Of a DNA stretch of 64,000 nt, positions 56,970 to 64,000 are shown piece after piece. The stretch lies in assembly GCF_020990385.1 (NCBI RefSeq), contig NZ_CP087598.1, positions 788,001-852,000 on the forward strand, read 5' to 3'. Source of the stretch: Paracoccus sp. MA (GTDB taxonomy: Bacteria > Pseudomonadota > Alphaproteobacteria > Rhodobacterales > Rhodobacteraceae). The stretch's first letter is position 1. The number at the start of each line of letters is the position of its first letter. Below the pieces are notes generated by a model. It was not told the origin of the DNA. It worked only from the letters and a program-made list of their open reading frames with translations, and did not search any database. Both the position numbers and the translations under genes were made by a program.

Positions 56970-57999
56970 AAGCTTCCGGCGCGCCGACCTCGGCCGCCAG
57001 CGCGGCCAGCTTGGCCTTGGCCTTGCCGCTGTCGATGGCGTCGCGGGCGATCTCGGCGCCCTCGCGCAGGTCGCCGGCCTTACCCGCGATCAGCAGCGCG
57101 GCGGCGGCGTTCAGCACGACCGCGTCGCGATAGGCGCCCGGCGCGCCGTCCAGCAGCGCCCGCAGCGCCGCGGCGTTCTGCGCCGGATCGCCGCCCAGGA
57201 TCGCCTCGAACGGATGCACCGGCAGGCCGGCATCCTCGGGCGATATCTGGAACTCGGTGATCTCGCCGTCCTTCAGCTGCGCCACCCAGGTCGGCTCGGC
57301 GATCGAGATCTCGTCGGTGCCGTCGCTGCCATGCACCAGCCAAGCGGCCTCGCTGCCCAGCTCGCGCAGCGTCTCGGCCATCGGCCGGTTCCAGACCCGG
57401 TCGAAGGTGCCGGTCAGCTGCCGCCGCACCCCGCCGGGATTGGTCATCGGCCCCAGCAGGTTGAAGATCGTCCGCGTGCCCAGTTCCGCCCGCGCCGGGC
57501 CGACATGGCGCATGGCGGGATGATGCACCGGCGCCATCATGAAGCAGATGCCGGTGGCGGCCAGCGCCCGCTCGGCGATCTCGGGGGTGGACATGACGTT
57601 CAGCCCCAGATGGGTCAGCGCATCGGCCGAGCCCGATTTCGAGGACAGGTTGCGGTTGCCATGCTTGGCGACCGGCACGCCGGCGCCCGCGACCACGAAG
57701 GCCGTGGCGGTCGAGATGTTCAGCGTGCCCTTGCCGTCGCCGCCGGTGCCGACGATGTCCATGGCGCCCGCGGGGGCCTTGATGCGGTTCATCCGTGCGC
57801 GCATGGCGCGGGTGGCGGCGGCCATCTCCTCGACCGTCTCGCCGCGCACGCGCATCGCCATCAGCAGCCCGCCGATCTGGGCGGGGGTGGCCGCGCCCTC
57901 GAACAAGGCGCCGAAGGCCGCCTCGGCCTCGGTGCCGGTCAGCGGCCGGCTGGCGGCCAGGCCGATCAGCGGCCGGATGTCGGTGACGGCGGCGCTCAT
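56962..57999 (-). CDS. trpD: Anthranilate phosphoribosyltransferase
   Basis: This 345-residue enzyme attaches phosphoribose to anthranilate. It has the PRPP-binding [14 protein letters not shown] motif (about 86-99), [17 protein letters not shown], and the anthranilate region [33 protein letters not shown]. Its ATG overlaps the trpG stop (ATGA). Confidence 0.96.
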   Translation of the reverse strand: MSAAVTDIRPLIGLAASRPLTGTEAEAAFGALFEGAATPAQIGGLLMAMRVRGETVEEMAAATRAMRARMNRIKAPAGAMDIVGTGGDGKGTLNISTATAFVVAGAGVPVAKHGNRNLSSKSGSADALTHLGLNVMSTPEIAERALAATGICFMMAPVHHPAMRHVGPARAELGTRTIFNLLGPMTNPGGVRRQLTGTFDRVWNRPMAETLRELGSEAAWLVHGSDGTDEISIAEPTWVAQLKDGEITEFQISPEDAGLPVHPFEAILGGDPAQNAAALRALLDGAPGAYRDAVVLNAAAALLIAGKAGDLREGAEIARDAIDSGKAKAKLAALAAEVGAPEAYD

Positions 58000-58586
58000 G
58001 CGGCCGCGCCCAGGTTCTGGCAGCGGCGCAGGAAGTTGCGGATCATGTCGTGGCCGTATTCCGAGGCGATGCTTTCGGGGTGGAACTGCACGCCCTCGAC
58101 CGGCAGGGTCTTGTGCACCAGCCCCATGATGGTGCCGTCGGCGGCGGTGGCGGTGACGCGCAGGCAGTCGGGCAGGCTTTCCGGCTCGACCGTCAGCGAG
58201 TGATAGCGCGTCGCGGTCAGGGGCGAGGGCAGGCCGGCGAAGACCCCGGTGCCGTCATGGCTGATCGCGTCGGTCTTGCCATGCACGATGCGCGAGGCGC
58301 GCACCACCTTGCCGCCGAAGGCCTCGCCGATGGCCTGATGGCCCAGGCAGACGCCGAACAGCGGCACGCCCCTTTCCGCCGCCGCCTTGATCAGCGGCAC
58401 GATGATGCCGGCATGGGCCGGATCGCAGGGCCCGGGCGAGATGACGATGCCCTGCGCGCCCATCTCCAGCGCCTCCTCGACGGAAAGCACGTCGTTGCGG
58501 CGCACGACCACATCCGCCCCGGCCTCGCCCATGTAATGCACGAGGTTCCAGGTGAAGCTGTCGTAATTGTCGATGAGCAGGATCAT
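57996..58586 (-). CDS. trpG: Anthranilate synthase glutamine amidotransferase subunit
   Basis: This 196-residue class I amidotransferase supplies ammonia to TrpE. The nucleophile is Cys80 (GVCLGHQAI) and the His-Glu pair lies in FHPESI. The start at 58586 ([14 protein letters not shown]) is the conserved N-terminus; the frame extends only to 58601. A PabA role in folate synthesis is possible as well. It heads the minus-strand trp operon. Confidence 0.94.
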   Translation of the reverse strand: MILLIDNYDSFTWNLVHYMGEAGADVVVRRNDVLSVEEALEMGAQGIVISPGPCDPAHAGIIVPLIKAAAERGVPLFGVCLGHQAIGEAFGGKVVRASRIVHGKTDAISHDGTGVFAGLPSPLTATRYHSLTVEPESLPDCLRVTATAADGTIMGLVHKTLPVEGVQFHPESIASEYGHDMIRNFLRRCQNLGAAA

Positions 58587-58714
58587 GGCGGGGCCTTGCA
58601 TTGGGGGGTGAACCCCGGAAAATCTGCGGCTATAGATGGGCTAAAGCCTTGCGGTGGGTCAAGCCCGCGGGCAAGAAAAACCGGCGTGAAAGCCAAGGGC
58701 GGGACGGTCGAGGC

Positions 58715-59512
58715 ATGGCAAGAGGGTTCGCGACGGGTCTGGTTCATGGCGTGCTGGTCTGCGGCGCCGCGTTGGCCGCGCTGTCGCTGGCCCTGCCGCA
58801 GCCGCCGCGTCCGGCCCCGCTGCCCGCCGCCGGCGAAAGCGGGCGGAGGGAGCCGACCGCCGAGGCCGTCGAGGCGCCGGCAATCCCGGCGCCGGAGCCG
58901 TCGGAACCGCCCGCCGATCCGGCCTCTGTCGCGCCGCCTGCCGAGGCAGCCGCAACCGAGGGGTCGGAACCCGCTCGACCGGGAGCGCCCGGCGAGGCAG
59001 CGACCGGGCCGGGCGCCGCCACCTCGCTCTCGGTGCCGGCCGAATCCGAATTTGCCCGCAGCACCGACATGCAGCCGCAGCGCCCCGCGCCGCTGGCCGG
59101 CGAGCCGCCGGCGCGGCCCGCCGCCCCCGCCGTCCCGCAGCCCGCCGGCGAGGCGGCGCCGACCCGTGCCGATGCCGCCGACAGCCGGCCCGAAACCCCG
59201 GCCCAGGCCCCCAGCGCCCCCGAGATGACGCCGCCCGAGGCCGGCCCCGCCGATCTGCCCGACCCGGCGGCCGAGGCGCCGATCCCGGTGCCGCCGCCCG
59301 GCAAGGTGGTGGTGCCCAGCCTCGACCGGGTGCCCGAGCGGGCGCTGCCCGCCGCTGCCCCGACGGCCGCAGGCACGCCGGAACCGCCGGCCGCGGCTGC
59401 CCCGGCCGAGCCGAGCCCGGAGGAGGAAGCCGCCGCCCCGCCGTCTGCCGCGGGCTCGGGCTTCGACCTGTCCACGCCGCCGGATTTCGGCGGATTGCGC
59501 CTCACCGACTGA
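58715..59512 (+). CDS. Membrane-anchored Pro/Ala-rich protein of unknown function
   Basis: The 265-residue protein begins with a short hydrophobic segment (GLVHGVLVCGAALAALSLAL, about 8-27) and is otherwise a disordered Pro/Ala/Glu-rich sequence to the end (...GFDLSTPPDFGGLRLTD). No known domain is recognised. The N-terminus resembles the anchor-plus-linker of divergent polysaccharide deacetylases, but the catalytic domain is absent. It may be a stand-alone envelope spacer or a truncated form. It is divergent from trpG and precedes the aminotransferase gene by ten bases. Confidence 0.6.
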   Translation: MARGFATGLVHGVLVCGAALAALSLALPQPPRPAPLPAAGESGRREPTAEAVEAPAIPAPEPSEPPADPASVAPPAEAAATEGSEPARPGAPGEAATGPGAATSLSVPAESEFARSTDMQPQRPAPLAGEPPARPAAPAVPQPAGEAAPTRADAADSRPETPAQAPSAPEMTPPEAGPADLPDPAAEAPIPVPPPGKVVVPSLDRVPERALPAAAPTAAGTPEPPAAAAPAEPSPEEEAAAPPSAAGSGFDLSTPPDFGGLRLTD

Positions 59513-59522
59513 GACCCTGCCC

Positions 59523-60698
59523 ATGCTGCCGCTCAATCCCGCCCTTGCCGCCACCTTCCGCCCGCCGGTGATGGAGGCCCGCCGCTGGCTGCAAGGGCTG
59601 GCTTTCCCGCCCGAGCGGCCGCTGATCAACCTCAGCCAGGCCGCGCCGGTCGAACCGCCGCCGGAAGCCCTGCGCCGCGCCATGGCCGAGGCGGCGCTGG
59701 AGCGGCCCGACGCGCATCTCTACGGCCCGGTGCTGGGCCGTCCCGAACTGCGCGAGGCGGTGGCCCGCGACTGGAGCCGCGCCTATGCCGGCCCTATCCG
59801 CCCCGAAGAGGTCGCGATCACCCAGGGCTGCAACCAGGCGTTCTGCGCCGCCATCCAGACGCTGGCCCGGGCGGGGGACGAGGTGATCCTGCCCACGCCC
59901 TGGTATTTCAACCACAAGATGTGGCTGGACATGCAGGGCATCCGCGCCGTGCCGCTGCGCTGCGGTCCGGGCATGCTGCCCGACGCCGAGGCGGCCGCCC
60001 GGCTGATCTCGGACCGCTCGCGCGCCATCGTGCTGGTCAGCCCCAACAATCCCTCGGGCACGGAATATCCGGCCGAATTGTTGCACGCCTTCTTCGAACT
60101 GGCGCGGTCGCGCGGGCTGGCGCTGGTCCTGGACGAGACCTATCGCGATTTCGACGCGCGCGAGGACGCGCCGCACGACCTGTTCGCCGATCCCGACTGG
60201 GGCGACACGCTGATCCATCTCTACAGCTTCTCGAAAGCCTATCGGCTGACCGGGCATCGCGTCGGCGCGCTGATCGCCAGCCCGGCCCGCATGGCCCAGA
60301 TCGAGAAGTTCCTCGACACCGTCGCCATCTGCGCCGGCCAGCTGGGCCAGATCGGCGCCGCCTGGGGCATGGCGAACCTGAGGGACTGGCTGGCCGGCGA
60401 GCGGGCCGAGATCCTGGCCCGTCGCAACGCCATGGCCCAGGGCATGGCGGCGCTGCCGGGCTGGCGCGTCAAGGGCTGCGGCGCCTATTTCGCCTGGGTC
60501 GAGCATCCCTTCGACATGCCCGCGCCGGAGCTGGCGCAACGCCTGCTGCGCGAGGCCGGGGTGCTGCTGCTGCCCGGCACCATGTTCATGCCCGCGGACG
60601 ATCCCGAGGCCGCGCGCCACCTGCGCATCGCCTTCGCCAATGCCGACCGGGACGGCATCGCGGCGCTGATGCGGCGGCTGGAGGCCTTCCGGCCCTGA
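59523..60698 (+). CDS. PLP-dependent aminotransferase, class I/II
   Basis: The 391-residue fold type I aminotransferase has ITQGCNQAF, SPNNPSGTEYP (Asn contact), VLDETYRDF (PLP Asp/Tyr) and the Schiff-base Lys in SFSKAYRLTGHRVG. The substrate is not evident; aromatic or aspartate-type relatives are the nearest. It lies in a gene run leading to the PpiD gene. Confidence 0.9.
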   Translation: MLPLNPALAATFRPPVMEARRWLQGLAFPPERPLINLSQAAPVEPPPEALRRAMAEAALERPDAHLYGPVLGRPELREAVARDWSRAYAGPIRPEEVAITQGCNQAFCAAIQTLARAGDEVILPTPWYFNHKMWLDMQGIRAVPLRCGPGMLPDAEAAARLISDRSRAIVLVSPNNPSGTEYPAELLHAFFELARSRGLALVLDETYRDFDAREDAPHDLFADPDWGDTLIHLYSFSKAYRLTGHRVGALIASPARMAQIEKFLDTVAICAGQLGQIGAAWGMANLRDWLAGERAEILARRNAMAQGMAALPGWRVKGCGAYFAWVEHPFDMPAPELAQRLLREAGVLLLPGTMFMPADDPEAARHLRIAFANADRDGIAALMRRLEAFRP

Positions 60699-60803
60699 TG
60701 GCGCCGACCGGATTGTGAAGGGCGGGAGGAGGCGTCGCGGCGTCGCGGCACTTGCCGCCGGGCCCTTGGCATCCTAAAGACTTGCGCTGACTGACAAGAA
60801 CAA

Positions 60804-62774
60804 GTGGCGGGGCACGGCGACAAGATGCGGGGCAAGGGCAAATCGACCATCGTCTGGTTGCTGATGGGCATGCTGGTTCTGGGGCTGGGCGGCTTCGGCG
60901 TCACCAATTTCTCGGGCGGCTCGGCGGATATCGGCTCGGTCGGCGATGTCGGGATTTCGTCGCAGGACTATGCCCGCACCCTGCGCGCCGAGATGCAGGA
61001 CTTCTCGGCCCGCACCGGACGGCAGATCAGCGCCGCCGAGGCCAAGGCCATCGGCGTCGATCAGGCGGCGCTGGCGCGGCTTTACACCGCCGCCGCGCTT
61101 GAGGCCGAGGCGAACCGGGTGGGCGTCTCGGTCGGCGACAAGGCGGTGGCCGAGCAGATCACCGGCATGTCCGCCTTTCGGGGCATGAACGGCCAGTTCG
61201 ACCGCAATATCTATGCCGACGCGCTGCGCCGCGAGGGGATGCGCGAGGCCGAGTTCGAACACGATCTGCGCATGGACTTGGCCCGGCTGATCCTGCAGCG
61301 CGCGGCGCTGGCCGGGGTCGAGGCGCCGCAGCCGGTGGTGGCGCTGACCCAGGGCTGGCTGCTGGAGACCCGCGACATCCACTGGCGCGAGCTGACCGCC
61401 AAGGACCTGCCCGCCCCGGTCGCCGCCCCCGACGAGGCGACGCTGCAAGCCTGGCACAAGGCCAATGCCGACCGCTTCACCGCGCCCGAGATCCGCAAGA
61501 TCACCTATGTCTGGCTGACCCCCGAGATGCTGGAGGACGAGGTCGAGGTCGATGAGCAGGCGCTGCGCGATCTCTACCAGGACCGCATCGACGAGTTCCA
61601 GCAACCCGAGCGCCGCATGGTCGAGCGGCTGGTCTTTCCCACCGTCGCCGCCGCCGAAGAGGCGAAGGCCCGCATCGACCGCGGCGAGGTCACCTTCGAG
61701 CAGCTGGCCGCCGAGCGCGGCCTGACGCTGGCCGATATCGATCTGGGCGAGGTCAGCCAGGCAGAACTGGGCGCCGCCGGCGAGGCGGTCTTTGCGCTGG
61801 ACCAGCCCGGCGTCGCCGGCCCGGCCAGCTCGGAACTTGGGCCGGCGCTGTTCTCGATGAACGCGATCCTGGAGCCGCTGGACATCCCCTTCGAGCAGGC
61901 CCGCGACGACCTGCGGCTGGAGGCGGCGGTCGATCGCGCCCGCCGCCAGATCGAGGAACGCTCGGGCGAGTTCGCCGACCTGCTGGCCGGCGGCGCGACG
62001 CTGGAGGACATGGCCCGCGACACGCCGATGCGGCTGGGCCAGATCGACTGGAGCGCGGGCGCCGAGGCCGATCCCGACGGCATCGACGCCTATCCCGAAT
62101 TCCGCCAGCGCGCGGCGCAACTGACCGAGAAGGACTTTCCCGAGCTGTTCGAAACCGAGGATGGCGGCGTCTTCGCCCTGCGGCTGGACGAGCTCGTGCC
62201 GCCGGCGCTGATCCCCTTCGAGGAGGTGCGGGACCGGGTGGCCGAGGACTGGACCCGCAACGAGACGCATCGCCAGCTGCTGGCGCTGGCCGAGGAGCGC
62301 CGCGTCGAGGCCGAGGCGGCCGCCGAGCCCGGCATCGGGCCGGCCCCGGCGGCGGCGACCGCGCCGGTCGCCCAGGCCCTTGGCGCCGCGGCGCCCGCCA
62401 GCGGCGACGCCGAGGCCGCGGCCGCGGACAAGCCCGCCCCCGCACCCGGCACGCCGGCGCCGAACCTGTCCCGCGGCGGCTTCATCAACGGCGTGCCGCA
62501 GGACGTGGTGGCCCAGGCCTTCGAAATCGCCGAGGAAGGCGCGACCGAGGTGGTCGATGCCGAGAACCGGGTCTTTCTGGTGACGCTGGACAAGATCCAT
62601 CCCGCCGCGACCGATGGCGAGGAGGGCGCGCAGATCCGTGCCGGCATCTCGGCCCGGCTGGCGGATTCGCTGCGCCAGGACGTCTTCGACTATTTCGCCC
62701 GCGCGCTTCAGGCCCAAGGCGGCGTCACCCTGAACCAGACCGCCGTGGATGCGGTGAACGCGCAGGTCCAGTGA
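60804..62774 (+). CDS. PpiD/SurA-type periplasmic peptidyl-prolyl isomerase
   Basis: The 656-residue protein has a short cytoplasmic tail, a single N-terminal membrane helix (about 16-35), a SurA_N-3-like chaperone domain (about 40-170), a degenerate parvulin PPIC region (about 235-340) and a C-terminal extension with an Ala/Pro-rich linker (about 510-555). It assists folding of exported proteins while anchored in the inner membrane. The start is uncertain between GTG 60804 and ATG 60825 (MRGKGKST). Its stop overlaps trpE by one base. Confidence 0.88.
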   Translation: MAGHGDKMRGKGKSTIVWLLMGMLVLGLGGFGVTNFSGGSADIGSVGDVGISSQDYARTLRAEMQDFSARTGRQISAAEAKAIGVDQAALARLYTAAALEAEANRVGVSVGDKAVAEQITGMSAFRGMNGQFDRNIYADALRREGMREAEFEHDLRMDLARLILQRAALAGVEAPQPVVALTQGWLLETRDIHWRELTAKDLPAPVAAPDEATLQAWHKANADRFTAPEIRKITYVWLTPEMLEDEVEVDEQALRDLYQDRIDEFQQPERRMVERLVFPTVAAAEEAKARIDRGEVTFEQLAAERGLTLADIDLGEVSQAELGAAGEAVFALDQPGVAGPASSELGPALFSMNAILEPLDIPFEQARDDLRLEAAVDRARRQIEERSGEFADLLAGGATLEDMARDTPMRLGQIDWSAGAEADPDGIDAYPEFRQRAAQLTEKDFPELFETEDGGVFALRLDELVPPALIPFEEVRDRVAEDWTRNETHRQLLALAEERRVEAEAAAEPGIGPAPAAATAPVAQALGAAAPASGDAEAAAADKPAPAPGTPAPNLSRGGFINGVPQDVVAQAFEIAEEGATEVVDAENRVFLVTLDKIHPAATDGEEGAQIRAGISARLADSLRQDVFDYFARALQAQGGVTLNQTAVDAVNAQVQ

Positions 62775-64000
62775 TGGAGATCGCCCCCGATTTCGCCGCA
62801 TTCGAACGCGGCTGGGCCCAGGGCCGCAACCAGTTGCTGACCATCCGGCTGGCGGCAGACCTCGATACGCCGGTCAGCCTGATGCTGAAGTTGGCCGAGG
62901 CGGCGCCGAATTCCTTCATGCTGGAAAGCGTCACCGGCGGCGAGGTGCGCGGCCGCTATTCCTTCGTCGGCATGAAGCCGGACCTGATCTGGGAATGCCG
63001 CGACGGCAAGGCGCGCATCAACCGCAACGCCCGCTATTCGGACGAGTTCGCGGAAGACGACCGCCCGGCGCTGGACAGCCTGCGCGCCCTGATCGCGGAA
63101 AGCCGCATTGACATGCCCGAGGGCGTGCCGGCCGGCGCGGCGGGGCTTTTCGGCTATCTGGGTTATGACATGATCCGGCTGGTCGAGCGGCTGCCCGACG
63201 TGAACCCCGACCCCCTTGGCCTGCCCGATGCGATGATGATGCGCCCCTCGGTCGTCGCGGTGCTGGACGGCGTCAAGGGCGAGGTGGCTCTTTGCGCCCC
63301 CGCCTGGCATGACGCGGCCACGCCTGCCCGCGCCGCCTATGCCCAGGCGGCCGAGCGGCTGATGGAGGCGCTGCGCTCGCTCGACCGCCAGCCCAGCGAG
63401 CCGCGCGCGCTTGGCCACGACCTGAAGATCGGCGAATTGCGCAGCAATTTCAGCAAGGAATCCTATCTCGCGGCGGTGGAAAAGGCCAAGGACTACATCC
63501 GCGCCGGCGACATCTTCCAGGTGGTGCCCTCGCAACGCTGGGCGATGGATTTCCCGCTGCCGCCCTTCGCGCTCTATCGCAGCTTGCGGCGCACCAATCC
63601 CTCGCCCTTCATGTTCTTCCTGAACTTCGGCGGTTTCCAGATCGTCGGCGCCTCGCCCGAGATCCTGGTGCGGCTGCGCGAGGGCCAGGTCACCGTCCGC
63701 CCCATCGCCGGCACCCGCCCGCGCGGCGCGACCCCGGCCGAGGACGACGCGCTGGAGGCCGACCTGCTGGCCGACCAGAAGGAACTGGCCGAGCATCTGA
63801 TGCTTCTGGACCTGGGCCGCAACGATGTCGGTCGGGTGGCGAAGATGGGCACCGTCACGCCGACCGAGCAATTCATCGTCGAGCGCTATAGCCACGTCAT
63901 GCACATCGTCTCGAACGTCGTGGGCGAGCTGCGCGAGGGCGAGGATGCGCTTTCGGCGTTGCTGGCGGGGATGCCCGCCGGCACCGTCTCGGGCGCGCCC
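62774..64000 (+). CDS. trpE: Anthranilate synthase component I (3' end beyond window)
   Basis: The first 409 codons are visible, in frame to the window edge. It converts chorismate and ammonia to anthranilate with TrpG. The N-terminal domain has the tryptophan-feedback region FMLESVTGGEVRGRYSFVG (the LLES-type motif reads MLES), followed by the chorismate-binding domain: QVVPSQRW, GASPEILV, IAGTRPRGATPAEDDALEADLLADQKELAEHLMLLDLGRNDVGRVA. It overlaps the PpiD stop (TGATG) and is therefore on a different transcript from trpGDC. The trpE product is normally about 500 residues, so about 90 are missing here. Confidence 0.95.
   Translation, partial: MEIAPDFAAFERGWAQGRNQLLTIRLAADLDTPVSLMLKLAEAAPNSFMLESVTGGEVRGRYSFVGMKPDLIWECRDGKARINRNARYSDEFAEDDRPALDSLRALIAESRIDMPEGVPAGAAGLFGYLGYDMIRLVERLPDVNPDPLGLPDAMMMRPSVVAVLDGVKGEVALCAPAWHDAATPARAAYAQAAERLMEALRSLDRQPSEPRALGHDLKIGELRSNFSKESYLAAVEKAKDYIRAGDIFQVVPSQRWAMDFPLPPFALYRSLRRTNPSPFMFFLNFGGFQIVGASPEILVRLREGQVTVRPIAGTRPRGATPAEDDALEADLLADQKELAEHLMLLDLGRNDVGRVAKMGTVTPTEQFIVERYSHVMHIVSNVVGELREGEDALSALLAGMPAGTVSGAP

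Overview
The window is a 64 kb stretch of chromosome from a high-GC alphaproteobacterium, most likely Paracoccus or a close relative in the Rhodobacteraceae. This is inferred from very GC-rich third codon positions, the aerobic-type cobaltochelatase subunit CobS, a Bpt-type N-end-rule transferase, DUF1467, EI24 and DUF1800/DUF1501 genes in familiar settings, and an alphaproteobacterial LexA box (GTTC-N7-GTTC). No rRNA, tRNA, prophage, insertion sequence or CRISPR array was seen. Nearly all of the DNA is coding, with many 1-4 nt stop/start overlaps.

Layout. 1-3758: a truncated PD-(D/E)XK nuclease-like gene joined to cobS, then a DUF808 membrane protein and a D-lactate dehydrogenase-type flavoprotein. 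3922-5851: an AT-richer island with an RTX repeat protein and a divergent unknown protein that appears to be split by a frameshift in a G6 run. 5995-18192: mostly housekeeping and conserved hypothetical genes (GH25 lysozyme lipoprotein, CPBP protease, aspS, the DUF1800/DUF1501 pair, a nine-copy heptamer repeat, GNAT, response regulator, methylmalonyl-CoA epimerase, EI24, nitroreductase, M48 lipoprotein). 18199-28665: ilvBH, bpt, glnE, a glycosyltransferase with an MshEN-like (c-di-GMP-binding type) N-terminus behind a perfect CtrA box, carA and yqeY.

28868-39233 is a pentitol catabolic cluster. It holds a xylitol/sorbitol dehydrogenase-like enzyme, xylulokinase, an AraC regulator, a complete ribose-type ABC importer, a short-chain polyol dehydrogenase, an FGGY D-ribulokinase-like enzyme and an L-xylulose reductase-like SDR. 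Together these could feed ribitol, xylitol and related sugars into D-ribulose-5-P and D-xylulose-5-P. 41754-47484 is a polyamine-type ABC operon with two tandem paralogous binding proteins. In both importers each binding-protein gene is followed by a perfect GC-rich stem-loop, a layout expected to stabilise the upstream mRNA and raise binding-protein levels.

47520-58586 is a long minus-strand block: trpG-trpD-ung-trpC-moaC-moeA, then lexA with its own LexA box, then dac, tmk, holB, tatD, an MBL hydrolase and an AEC transporter. On the plus strand, 58715-64000 carries a Pro/Ala-rich anchored protein, an aminotransferase, a PpiD/SurA-type chaperone and the start of trpE. The trp genes are therefore split into two divergent groups. 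Three CtrA-like boxes (26848, 14143, 53832) suggest that several of these units may belong to the CtrA regulon.
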